In this document: piece by piece, positions 9,744-17,377 of the stretch
Position numbering within the stretch: position 1 is the stretch's first letter
Layout: each line of letters starts with the position of its first letter
Source: Flavobacteriales bacterium
GTDB lineage: Bacteria > Bacteroidota > Bacteroidia > Flavobacteriales_F > PHOS-HE28
Direction: 5' to 3'
DNA length: 64,000 nucleotides
NCBI GenBank assembly: GCA_016705955.1
Contig: JADJKO010000010.1
Location: 1 to 64,000, forward strand
Translations under genes and position numbers: made by a program
Notes under the pieces: model-generated
Database searches by the model: none
What the model was told of the DNA's origin: nothing
Seen by the model: the letters and a program-made list of their open reading frames with translations, nothing else

Positions 9744-9751
9744 TACCTTGG
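9744..9751 (+). promoter_or_regulatory. TACCTTGG promoter core
   Basis: Variant of the TAnnTTTG -7 element, 4 nt upstream of the ATG of the YitT-type gene. The same variant occurs at 19056. Confidence 0.3.
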
Positions 9752-9755
9752 CGGA

Positions 9756-10721
9756 ATGCCGCTGAAGCAGCACCACACTCTCATCCGGCAATTGCCGATC
9801 CCCTCCAGGATCGGGAAGGAGGAATCGCAGTACCGGCGTGCGAAGAAGCTCCACGCATTCCGAGTTGGCGCGCGACGGCGAGTGAAGGATGTGGCGTTCA
9901 TGACCGTGGGTGTGTTCAGCGCCGCGTTCGGGCTGGAGGGCTTCCTTTTGCCGAATGATTTCATCGATGGTGGCGCAACGGGTATCGCACTGCTCGTTTC
10001 GAGCCTGACGGGCTGGCCGCTCTCCGCCTTGCTCGTGTTGATCAATGCCCCGTTCATCATCATCGCGTACCGGTCGATCAGTCGGGAGTTCGCGATCAAG
10101 ACCATGGTCGCCATCCTCGGCTTGGCTGCGGTCACGGCCAGTGTGCCATTCCCGGATATGACCCATGATAAGTTGCTGGTGGCCATCTTCGGCGGCTTCT
10201 GTCTCGGCGCAGGTATCGGCCTCTCGGTGCGCGGTGGCAGCGTGATCGACGGGACGGAAGTGGTGGCACTGGCCGCCAGTCGCAAACTCGGCAGTACCAT
10301 CGGTGATGTGATCATGGGGATCAACCTGATCATCTTCGGCGTAGCGGCATGGTTGCTCGGTGTGGAAACCGCCATGTACGCCATGGTCACCTACCTCGCG
10401 GCAAGCAAGACGGTGGACTTCGTAGTGGAAGGCATCGAGGAGTACACGGGCATCACCATCATCAGCCCGCACCATGATGAAGTGCGCCGCATGATCACGC
10501 ACGTCATGGGCCGTGGGCTCACGGTGTACACCGGTCGGCGCGGCTACGGCAAGGACACGCACAGCATCGAGACGGAGATCATCTATTGTGTGATCACGCG
10601 CTTGGAGATCAGCAAGCTGCTCACCGAAGTGGAGAAGATCGACCCGAATGCCTTCGTGGTGATGAGCCCGGTGAAGGACACGCGCGGGGGAATGATCAAG
10701 AAGCGGCCGTTGGAGCACTAG
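9756..10721 (+). CDS. YitT-family membrane protein (DUF161/DUF2179)
   Basis: 321 residues. A basic N-terminus (about 45 residues) precedes five hydrophobic segments: VAFMTVGVFSAAFGLEGFLL, GIALLVSSLTGWPLSALLVL, TMVAILGLAAVTASV, LLVAIFGGFCLGAGIGLSV and VIMGINLIIFGVAAWLLGV. The motif NDFIDGGATGIALL is typical of the family. The C-terminal soluble domain (EYTGITIISPHHDEVRRMI...GRRGYGKDTHSIETEIIYCVI) is DUF2179. Members are integral inner-membrane proteins of unknown function. Confidence 0.88.
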   Translation: MPLKQHHTLIRQLPIPSRIGKEESQYRRAKKLHAFRVGARRRVKDVAFMTVGVFSAAFGLEGFLLPNDFIDGGATGIALLVSSLTGWPLSALLVLINAPFIIIAYRSISREFAIKTMVAILGLAAVTASVPFPDMTHDKLLVAIFGGFCLGAGIGLSVRGGSVIDGTEVVALAASRKLGSTIGDVIMGINLIIFGVAAWLLGVETAMYAMVTYLAASKTVDFVVEGIEEYTGITIISPHHDEVRRMITHVMGRGLTVYTGRRGYGKDTHSIETEIIYCVITRLEISKLLTEVEKIDPNAFVVMSPVKDTRGGMIKKRPLEH

Positions 10722-10798
10722 CTGCGGCCGGAACCCGCAATTGGTCGTTCATATCATCCGGGCGGATCTCACGCCGCATCTTTGCCCATCCCCTACCC

Positions 10799-11974
10799 AT
10801 GGCCAACATCCTGATCATCGACGACGAGAAAGCGATCCGCGCGGCACTGCGCGACATCCTGGAGCACGAGAAGCACAAGGTGGAGGAGGCCGAGGACGGT
10901 GCTGCCGGATTGGACAAGGCGAAGAAGACCAAGTTCGACCTGGTGCTGTGCGACATCAAGATGCCCAGGATGGACGGCATCGAGGTGCTGGAGAAACTAC
11001 AGGCCCACGACCCCGACCTGCCCGTGGTAATGATCAGCGGACACGGCAACATCGACACCGCCGTGGACGCCTTGAAGAAGGGCGCCTTCGATTTCATCCA
11101 GAAACCACCGGACATCAATCGGATCCTGGTAAGCGTGCGCAACGCGCTGGACCGCGGCGACCTGGTGCAGGAGACCAAGGTGCTGCGCCAGAAGGTGGGC
11201 AAGTCCAAGGGCAACGGCGTGCAGATGATCGGCGAGAGCAAGTCGCTCGAAGCGATCCGCGAGATGATCGAGAAGGTGGCGCCGAGCGATGCGCGCGTGT
11301 TGATCACCGGCGGCAACGGAGCGGGCAAGGAAGGCGTGGCGCGGTTGATCCACCAGAAGAGCCAGCGCGCCAACGGACCCTACATCGAAGTGAACTGCGC
11401 GGCGATCCCCGGCGAACTGATCGAGAGCGAACTCTTCGGACACATGAAAGGCAGCTTCACCAGTGCGATCAAGGACCGCAAAGGCAAGTTCGAACTGGCC
11501 GATGGCGGGACGCTCTTCCTCGACGAGATCGGCGATATGGCATTGGCCGCGCAAGCGAAGGTGTTGCGCGCGTTGCAGGAAGGGCGCATCACTCCCGTGG
11601 GTGGCGACAAGGACGTGAGCGTGAACGTGCGCGTGATCGCCGCTACGAACAAGGACCTGAAGAAGGAGATCGCCGAGGGGCGCTTCCGCGAGGATCTCTT
11701 CCACCGCCTGAGCGTGATCCCGATCCACGTGCCCAGCCTGAGCGAGCGCTTGGATGATGTGCCTCTTCTGGCGGACCATTTCATCGGACTGGTCTGCGCG
11801 GAGCAAGGCATTGCCCCGAAGAAGATCGCGGACAAAGCCGTGAAGGAATTGCAGAAGCTGCCTTGGACCGGGAACGTACGTGAGTTGCGCAACGTGATCG
11901 AACGTCTGGTGATCCTCAGCGGCAAGGAGATCACGGATGCGGATGTGAAGACCTACGCCTCTCCGAAGGGCTGA
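10799..11974 (+). CDS. sigma-54-type response regulator without the Fis domain
   Basis: 391 residues. Receiver domain first (about 1-120): acidic pair in LIIDDE, phosphoacceptor D52 in LVLCDIKMPRMDG, Lys in FIQKPP. Then an AAA+ domain: Walker A variant GGNGAGKE, Walker B GGTLFLDEIGDM, sensor region VRVIAATNKDLKK, and the C-terminal helical part PWTGNVRELRNVIERLVIL. It stops about ten residues after the AAA+ domain, so the usual DNA-binding helix-turn-helix is missing, and the GAFTGA loop that contacts sigma-54 reads GSFTSA. An upstream in-frame start (10586) would overlap the previous gene; ATG 10799 gives the normal receiver start. No partner kinase is adjacent. Confidence 0.88.
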   Translation: MANILIIDDEKAIRAALRDILEHEKHKVEEAEDGAAGLDKAKKTKFDLVLCDIKMPRMDGIEVLEKLQAHDPDLPVVMISGHGNIDTAVDALKKGAFDFIQKPPDINRILVSVRNALDRGDLVQETKVLRQKVGKSKGNGVQMIGESKSLEAIREMIEKVAPSDARVLITGGNGAGKEGVARLIHQKSQRANGPYIEVNCAAIPGELIESELFGHMKGSFTSAIKDRKGKFELADGGTLFLDEIGDMALAAQAKVLRALQEGRITPVGGDKDVSVNVRVIAATNKDLKKEIAEGRFREDLFHRLSVIPIHVPSLSERLDDVPLLADHFIGLVCAEQGIAPKKIADKAVKELQKLPWTGNVRELRNVIERLVILSGKEITDADVKTYASPKG

Positions 11975-12153
11975 TCGCGGGCTCATCAGAGCCTTTTCCC
12001 GGTTCGGCCGATCGACCTTTCCATCTGGTCGAACCCACATGCGAATGGGGAAAGTTCCGCGTTGACACAGGCAACTGGGCCGGATTACGCGCGTCTCTTT
12101 GCATGGAACCTCCTGCATTTCGGGCACTTATCGTCCCACCAATCCTGCACGTC

Positions 12154-12606
12154 ATGGACTTCATCATGGGTATTCACAAGTACTTCTATACCACGCTGGG
12201 CATGGGTAGCGCGTTCTACTATGCCATCGGCTTCATCGCGGTCACTGCGCTAATGGCGCAGTGGCGGCTGTATGAGAAGTGCCGCTTGCCCGGTCTTGCG
12301 GCCTTCGTGCCGATCTGGAACATCAAGGTCTTCCTGCAGATCGTTGGTCGTCCGGCATGGCAGGGCTGGTTGTTCTTCGTCCCGGTCTGGGGCCAACTCT
12401 ACTTCCTGCCCAAGGTCTGGATCGAGGTGGTGCAGTGCTTCGGCAAGAAGAGCATCATGGATTACGTGTTGGTACTCGCGCTCAACGGCCTGTATGTGAT
12501 GAACCTGGCCTTCGGCGAGAGCGAACAATACCTCGGCCCGAAGTACAACGCGACCCCGCTGCCTCCGCCCACCAAACTGAAGGGTGCGCGCGCCCAGATG
12601 GCGTGA
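12154..12606 (+). CDS. small integral membrane protein, DUF5684-like
   Basis: 150 residues from ATG 12154 (an in-frame ATG at 12103 adds 17 residues and sits directly behind a CTCTTTG promoter-like run). Four hydrophobic stretches: FYYAIGFIAVTALMAQW, GLAAFVPIWNIKVFLQIV, WQGWLFFVPVWGQLYFL and MDYVLVLALNGLYVMNLAF. The motif LPGLAAFVPIWNIKVFLQIVG resembles the DUF5684 segment fused ahead of signal peptidase I in some Bacteroidota, here without a peptidase domain. Function unknown. A strong terminator follows. Confidence 0.6.
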   Translation: MDFIMGIHKYFYTTLGMGSAFYYAIGFIAVTALMAQWRLYEKCRLPGLAAFVPIWNIKVFLQIVGRPAWQGWLFFVPVWGQLYFLPKVWIEVVQCFGKKSIMDYVLVLALNGLYVMNLAFGESEQYLGPKYNATPLPPPTKLKGARAQMA

Positions 12607-12623
12607 AGTATCTCCGGTTGCCA

Positions 12624-12664
12624 CGAAGCCCCTCCTGAGCGGATCATGAGGGGCTTCGTCATTC
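12624..12664 (+). terminator. intrinsic terminator
   Basis: Perfect 11-bp stem cgaagcccctc / gaggggcttcg with a 13-nt loop, then tcattcc. It starts 18 nt after the stop of the small membrane protein gene. Confidence 0.75.
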
Positions 12665-12806
12665 CAGGTCTTGAAGGAAGGGACCCGACTTCTCGACGCT
12701 TTCCCTTGGCCGATCGGAGATCCGATCTCCAAGGAAGGATCAAGATCCCGAACTCATCCGAGCGGATCCTGTCATGCGCACACGTTCCGGATCGATGTCC
12801 TTGACA

Positions 12807-14159
12807 TCATATGCAGGCTTCGTCCGCAATGCTGATCGCCTTACTGATGATCTCCATCCCCTCATCCACACCCGCCTCATCGATGCACAGCGGCGGCGCG
12901 ACGAAGATCCAGTTCCAGCGCACGAAGGTGAACATGCCCAGCTCGTTGATCCTGGCGGCCACCTTGTTCATCACGCCCATCTCCTCGGGCTTCGCATTCC
13001 ACGGTGCCATCGGTTCCTTGGTGTCGCGGTTCTTCACCAGTTCGATGCAACCCAGCAGGCCGGTGTTGCGGAAGTCGCCGATGCTCGGGTGCATCCTCGC
13101 GAGCGCAGCGACGCGATCCTCCACGTACTTGCCCATGCGCGCGGCGTTCTCCACCAGCTTCTCCTCCTCGTAGATGTCGATCACCGCGTTGGCAGCGGCG
13201 CAGGCCACAGCGTGCGCGCTGTACGTGAGCCCGATCGGTAGCGGCTTGTCATCGAAGTGTTTGATGATCTCTTCGCGCACGATGATGCCGCCGAGCGGAA
13301 TGTAGCCGCTGGTGAGGCCCTTCGCCATGCACAGGATGTCCGGCACCACACCGTGGTGATCGATGCCGAACCATTTGCCGGTGCGACCGAAGCCGCTCAT
13401 CACCTCATCGCAGATGGTGAGGATGCCGTACTTGTCGGCAATCGCCTTCACGCCCTTCCAGTAGCCCGGCGGGTACTTGATGCAGCCGCTGCTGCCGCTC
13501 TCCCCTTCCATCATGATCGCCGCGACGTATTGCGGGCCTTCGTACTTCACCACGCGCTCAAGGTGCGCCAGCGCGTTCTCCGTGCATTCCTCCGGCGTCC
13601 TGCTGTTCCACGGACAGCGATAGAAGTACGGGTTCTCCACATGGATGATGTTCGGCACGCCTTGGCTGTCATGCGGCAGACCGCGGGGATCACCACCCGC
13701 GCTGAGCGCGCCGTACGTAGCGCCGTGGTAGCTCTGGTACAGCGTGATGATCTTGTGGCGACCGGTGTACAGGCGCGCGAGCTTCATGGCGTGCTCCACC
13801 GCTTCGGTACCGCCGTTGGTGAAGAAGGTGCGGTTGAGCGAGCCGGGTGTGATCTCCGCCAGCTTCTTACCCAATTTGCCGCGCGCCTCGGTGATCATAC
13901 CCGGATGCACGTAACTCACCTCGGCCATCTGCTTCGCCACGGCCTCCGCCACTTTCGGATGCCCATGCCCGATGTTCACGTTCATCAACTGCGAACTGAA
14001 ATCGAGAAAGCGCTTGCCGCTCCGCTCGTAGATGTGGATGCCTTTGGCCTTCTCGATGTTCAACGGGTTCAAGCCGCTCTGCTTGCTCCACGAAAAGATG
14101 GTGTGCTCGAGGTTGTCCTTGAGGATCTCGGCGGGGTTGGTCTTGGTGGTCGTGCTCAT
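12807..14159 (-). CDS. class III (PLP-dependent) aminotransferase
   Basis: 450 residues from ATG 14159; a TTG three codons upstream is less likely. Fold type I landmarks of class III enzymes are visible: the phosphate-binding region FFTNGGTEAVEHAMKLAR, the aromatic YQSYHGATYGALS stacking on PLP, the Asp in LTICDEVMSGFGRTG, and the Schiff-base Lys in CMAKGLTSGYIPLGG. Closest overall look is to beta-alanine/omega-amino acid:pyruvate or putrescine-type aminotransferases, but the substrate cannot be fixed from sequence. It is monocistronic, with the gene upstream (14328-14762) on the same strand 169 bp away. Confidence 0.88.
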   Translation of the reverse strand: MSTTTKTNPAEILKDNLEHTIFSWSKQSGLNPLNIEKAKGIHIYERSGKRFLDFSSQLMNVNIGHGHPKVAEAVAKQMAEVSYVHPGMITEARGKLGKKLAEITPGSLNRTFFTNGGTEAVEHAMKLARLYTGRHKIITLYQSYHGATYGALSAGGDPRGLPHDSQGVPNIIHVENPYFYRCPWNSRTPEECTENALAHLERVVKYEGPQYVAAIMMEGESGSSGCIKYPPGYWKGVKAIADKYGILTICDEVMSGFGRTGKWFGIDHHGVVPDILCMAKGLTSGYIPLGGIIVREEIIKHFDDKPLPIGLTYSAHAVACAAANAVIDIYEEEKLVENAARMGKYVEDRVAALARMHPSIGDFRNTGLLGCIELVKNRDTKEPMAPWNAKPEEMGVMNKVAARINELGMFTFVRWNWIFVAPPLCIDEAGVDEGMEIISKAISIADEACI

Positions 14160-14327
14160 GGTGTGCAACTACAGAAAGAATGGAACGCTGATAACGCGGA
14201 AAGGTCTGATGGTCACTGATGGAATGAAGATCCAGGATCCGCGTTGATCCACTGAACCTGCATCAACTGCGTTCCATTCATCTCATCCGGTCGGGTATTG
14301 AGGATCACGCGCGGAACATCCTCCGCA

Positions 14328-14762
14328 TCAATTTCCGCTGATGATGTTCGGGCCGGCGGAGGTGGGGTGCATGCTGATGACGCTGTCCACGATGTACACG
14401 CTCATACCACGCCATGGTAGCGCCCTTACGTACTCCTTGTAATGCAGGTTGAAGTGCATGCCGCTGTTCCCCATCATGGTCTTCGCGATCTCCGGATCCT
14501 CCACCGAGAAAATGAACTCGTTGCTCTGCATGGAACCCTGCGTCCCCTTCAACCCGGTCTGGATGAGTTTGCCTTCGTAGGTCTTGAAGACCATGCCCTT
14601 GTACACCACATAGTTCAACTCGCCCGCTTTGGCGCCTTCCCCGAAGACCCAGAAGTACCGGAAATAGAAGAACACCGCCCCGAAGACCACCACGAGCAAG
14701 AGCGCCCAACGCATCATCTTCCGGAAAACGCTGGTCTTCTTGGGTACCGGTTGGTCGCTCAT
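14328..14762 (-). CDS. single-pass membrane protein of unknown function
   Basis: 144 residues. A short basic cytoplasmic start (MSDQPVPKKTSVFRKMMR) leads into one membrane segment (WALLLVVVFGAVFFYFRYF, about 19-37), then a soluble domain with VFGEGAKAGELNYVVYKGMVFKTYEGKLIQ. The same domain pattern occurs in short uncharacterised proteins of many Flavobacteria, so it is a real gene, but no function can be assigned. It should face the periplasm. A TATCTTAG element sits at 14768-14775 just upstream. Confidence 0.75.
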   Translation of the reverse strand: MSDQPVPKKTSVFRKMMRWALLLVVVFGAVFFYFRYFWVFGEGAKAGELNYVVYKGMVFKTYEGKLIQTGLKGTQGSMQSNEFIFSVEDPEIAKTMMGNSGMHFNLHYKEYVRALPWRGMSVYIVDSVISMHPTSAGPNIISGN

Positions 14763-15080
14763 GCCAGCTAAGATAGCGTCGGCTTTGCCATTCCAATGTG
14801 GTTCGTTCCCCCGTTAACATCCGCCGGATGATCAGTGCGTTCGCGGATCCTGATCGGCCGGGATCCGCGATCGGATCAGCAGTACGCGAGCCAGTGGTCC
14901 GCGAAGCGCCCCGATCCGCACGAAGTCGGTGGTGAAAGTGACGACCGTGGGATCATGGTCCATGGCTGAAGAATGTTCAAGCGAGGATGGGCCGGAGAGC
15001 ATTGTCGTGAACCGACCGGCTGTTACTCCGCACCCATGGAGTTCTCCGCTGGATCGGATCAGCCAGCGGTTGGATCCCGC
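14763..15080. other. intergenic region without a gene
   Basis: No open frame with coding character. A 9-bp perfect palindromic stem (cgcggatcc / ggatccgcg) near 14844-14871 has no T tract, so it is probably not a terminator. Nothing else was recognised. Confidence 0.5.
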
Positions 15081-16001
15081 TCAGACCTTCTCGAACACCA
15101 TGCGGTAGTGCTCGAAGATCTCGCGCTCGAACACCTGTAGGTTGGGTGCGATCCGGTAGCGCCGTACCCACTTGCGGAAGTTGCTATTGAAGAGCTTGGG
15201 AAGCAATGTGGCGTAGAGCCCGTACTTCTGGAGATCGAACTTGTTGAAGGCGGCTGTCCATCGGTGGATCGTTTCGATGTAGTCCAAACGGCCACTGTCG
15301 GAGTGGATCAATTTGAAGCGCTCCTTCGCGGGTTCCACCATGCCTTCCTGGCCATAGGGCAGCCACGATCCAGGGAAGACATCACAGACGAGGTCCATCA
15401 ACTCTTCACCGGAGTAGCTCTTCCTGTCCTTCCACACATTCGTCTCGCCGAACTTGATGTCCTCGAACTTCACCATGTTCGGACCGAACACCATGGTCTG
15501 GCAGTAGAAGCGACCTCCCACTGGCAAGAGTTCCGCGACCTGCTTGAAGTACGTGCGGTAGATCTCCTCTTGCTTCCCCGCACGATATTCCTCCACGGAA
15601 CAGAGGTGCTCCGGGCTGCCCATTGCGCAGACGGCATCGAAGAGGCCGAAGGTCTCCGGGGTGATGGACTTGCTATCCATGTGGTGTACGTTCAATCCGT
15701 TCGCACGGCATGCATCGGCCTGGCCCTTCGCCAGCACCACTCCGGTGGTGTGTACACCGCGCTTGTTCAGATAGTCGATGAAGGCGCCCCAGCCACATCC
15801 GATGTCCAGCACCTTATCGCCGGGTTTGATGCGGCAGTGCTCCATGATGAACGCGTGCTTGCGCTCCTGTGCCTGCTCCAAGCTCAAGGAGAAGTCGCCA
15901 TCGAAGCGTGCGCCGCTATACCCGCCCTTCTCGCCCAAGCTCAGGCGGAAGATCTTGTCCATGGTGGTGTAGTGCGCGTCGAGTTCCTGCTGATCGGCCA
16001 T
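15081..16001 (-). CDS. SAM-dependent methyltransferase, cyclopropane-fatty-acid-synthase family
   Basis: 306 residues from ATG 16001; an in-frame GTG at 16067 would add 22 residues. The SAM-binding loop is KVLDIGCGWGAFIDYL (about residues 65-80). Upstream AQERKHAFIMEHC and downstream VVLAKGQADACRANGLNVHHMDSK (motif II) fit the CFA synthase/Mmp-like group. Length is shorter than true CFA synthase (about 380), lacking its N-terminal lipid-binding part. The target may be a lipid or small molecule; no specific substrate is supported. Stands alone, next to an inverted-repeat element. Confidence 0.82.
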   Translation of the reverse strand: MADQQELDAHYTTMDKIFRLSLGEKGGYSGARFDGDFSLSLEQAQERKHAFIMEHCRIKPGDKVLDIGCGWGAFIDYLNKRGVHTTGVVLAKGQADACRANGLNVHHMDSKSITPETFGLFDAVCAMGSPEHLCSVEEYRAGKQEEIYRTYFKQVAELLPVGGRFYCQTMVFGPNMVKFEDIKFGETNVWKDRKSYSGEELMDLVCDVFPGSWLPYGQEGMVEPAKERFKLIHSDSGRLDYIETIHRWTAAFNKFDLQKYGLYATLLPKLFNSNFRKWVRRYRIAPNLQVFEREIFEHYRMVFEKV

Positions 16002-16088
16002 GCGAACAAGGTAAGTGTGACCGTACCGCCCCTCGAAGTTGACGTCCTCTTCGGTGGTTCTTATCACACTACGAGGTCCATCACTTAG

Positions 16089-16182
16089 TTGACCTCTTTC
16101 CTAATTCAGTCACGCCCCTTTGCACCTCATCCTTTATCCTTCTCCCAAGGAGAAGGAGTGGATGAATTAGGAAAGAGGTCTA
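16089..16182. repeat. MITE-like element with 18-bp perfect inverted ends
   Basis: Ends are gacctctttcctaattca (16089) and its exact complement ending at 16182. Inside is a second perfect hairpin, tccttctcc-caa-ggagaagga. About 94 bp, non-coding, placed just upstream of the methyltransferase gene. It could fold into a long cruciform or act as a bidirectional terminator. Confidence 0.7.
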
Positions 16183-16272
16183 GTGTGGGACAAGCCCAGA
16201 GCGCGCGGGAGCGGGAGATAAGTTCGGGGGGTGGTGATCCGGAACACCGATCACAGATCCGCGTGAGCGCGA

Positions 16273-16626
16273 TCAAGCAGCCTTGAAGCGGTCGTTGGCC
16301 TCCCGAATGAAGGCTTCCATGTCCTTGGCTGAGAGCCTGCGCGCCAATGCATGGAGATCAGCAACCCCTTTGTCCTTGGTGAGGAAGGCGAGGTGGTCAT
16401 TGCCTGCAATGGCAACGGCTTGGGCGGGCCGATAATCGTACAGGTCATGCGGCTCACAGCGGAAGATGCGACAGAGTTTCTCCAGATCCGAGAAGTGAAG
16501 GCGCTTCATGGTACCCGCGATGAGCTTCTTGGCGGTGTGATGCGAGAACCCGTTGCTGGTAAGGAACGAGTACGGACGCTGAACGCCTTTGAGGCGAGCG
16601 ATGCGGGGAATGTCGAGGGTGATCAT
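16273..16626 (-). CDS. XRE/Cro-type helix-turn-helix protein
   Basis: 117 residues from ATG 16626 (an upstream in-frame start at 16713 adds 29 unlikely residues). N-terminal helix-turn-helix of the Cro/CI type: LKGVQRPYSFLTSNGFSHHTAKKLIAG...LHFSDLEKLCRIFRCEPHDLYDY, with the family's closing EKLC..F.C.PHDL pattern. The C-terminus (LSAKDMEAFIREANDRF) is a short helix. Probably a DNA-binding regulator or antitoxin. The 21-bp-periodic array at 16651-16923 lies immediately upstream of this gene in its own orientation. Confidence 0.72.
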   Translation of the reverse strand: MITLDIPRIARLKGVQRPYSFLTSNGFSHHTAKKLIAGTMKRLHFSDLEKLCRIFRCEPHDLYDYRPAQAVAIAGNDHLAFLTKDKGVADLHALARRLSAKDMEAFIREANDRFKAA

Positions 16627-16650
16627 GGCAGGTGCTCGTTGGAATTCAGT

Positions 16651-16923
16651 GTGTGCGTTGATGTGATCGCGGCTTGGAACGTGGATATCCGATCGGAGGT
16701 TGCAGAAGATCAATGGGAAGGTGTGCCATGGGGATCTTCGGGTGTAGGAGAACAGGCTTCGGGTGCCCTAGCCGGGATGGCGGATGCAGGAACCGAACAC
16801 GGCGGTGTGATGATCAAGGTATCATGCGCCGAACTTGAAGCTTGGGGTGCTGCGATGAACGGACCGGGTGTGGCAATGGAAGCTTCGGGTGCCTTTTTGA
16901 AGATCAGCGGGACGCGGATGACC
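16651..16923. repeat. degenerate 21-bp tandem array (about 13 units)
   Basis: In steps of exactly 21 nt from 16714, units share GGTG at unit positions 7-10 (units at 16714, 16735, 16756, 16798, 16840, 16861, 16882). Several begin GCTTSGGGTG (16756, 16840, 16882). Weaker units extend to 16651 and 16903. Both strands stay open across it; the plus frame reads as heptads such as ASGAFLK, AWGAAMN and GPGVAME. It is either a periodic DNA element or a decayed heptad-repeat coding sequence. Confidence 0.6.
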
Positions 16924-17010
16924 GCACGCGACCGGTTATGCCCAGGTGCGAATGGTGAAACGCCTACTGGAGTGCAAAAAGCAGGCGCACGGTTCGCAGA
17001 TCCGCGTGAG

Positions 17011-17084
17011 CGGGGGCCCGGCCCCGCGCCGGCCCCGCGCGGCGCCGCGGGCGGGGGGCGCCGGGGGGGCCGGGGGGGCCGCGG
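17011..17084. other. 74-nt tract containing only G and C
   Basis: From 17011 to 17084 there is no A or T, with long G runs (ggggggg twice, gggggg once). Surrounding sequence has normal composition. The PIN-toxin frame on the minus strand loses sense exactly here. Either a strongly structured element or an assembly artefact. Confidence 0.7.
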
Positions 17085-17189
17085 AACGATATAAAGCTCC
17101 TGATCATCGAGCATCAAGGCCAAAGCCATGTCTCCTTTCAGCGCGTAGCGGACGATGTTGGTATCGACCAACAACCTACTTCCATCCAT
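17085..17189 (-). pseudogene. VapC-like PIN toxin, 5' remnant
   Basis: The first ~34 residues of a PIN-domain toxin are clear: GSRLLVDTNIVRYALKGD (with the first catalytic Asp in VDTN), then LALMLDDQELYI. The reading frame then enters the 74-nt G/C-only tract and yields only Pro/Arg/Gly. No downstream PIN motifs (second Asp/Glu, TxD) are found between the tract and 16627, so most of the gene is missing or replaced. The start codon lies 14 nt inside the preceding antitoxin gene, the usual TA overlap. Confidence 0.65.
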
Positions 17190-17349
17190 CGCGCATCTTC
17201 TTCTGGATGGCCAGCGGATCGCACTCCAACTTCAGCTTACCGGCGAAGCTCTTCACGTCAACGCCCTTCCTCATCCGTGTTCGCTTCTTGCTCTTCAGCA
17301 GCACTGCGAGCTGTTTCCGCGTGGTGGATCGTTTCACGATGATGGTCAT
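17176..17349 (-). CDS. 57-residue antitoxin of the PIN-toxin pair
   Basis: Short gene encoding a basic peptide that starts MTIIVKRSTTRKQLAVLLK and ends QKKMRDGWK. It sits directly ahead of and overlaps the PIN-toxin start by 14 nt, which is the normal order of antitoxin then VapC. The C-terminal segment (FAGKLKLECDPLAIQKKMRDGW) fits the toxin-neutralising tail seen in small antitoxins of this kind. No classic DNA-binding domain can be named with certainty. Because the toxin is truncated, this may be an orphan antitoxin. Confidence 0.6.
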   Translation of the reverse strand: MTIIVKRSTTRKQLAVLLKSKKRTRMRKGVDVKSFAGKLKLECDPLAIQKKMRDGWK

Positions 17350-17377
17350 GCGGCGCGTGGATGAACAAATGTAGCGT

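Noticed and set aside
14844..14871. Palindrome as terminator or ncRNA
   Set aside because: No T tract and no conserved structure; only a 9-bp GC-rich stem in an otherwise empty spacer.
16651..16923. CRISPR array
   Set aside because: Units are 21 nt with no unique spacers and high degeneracy; no cas genes are nearby.
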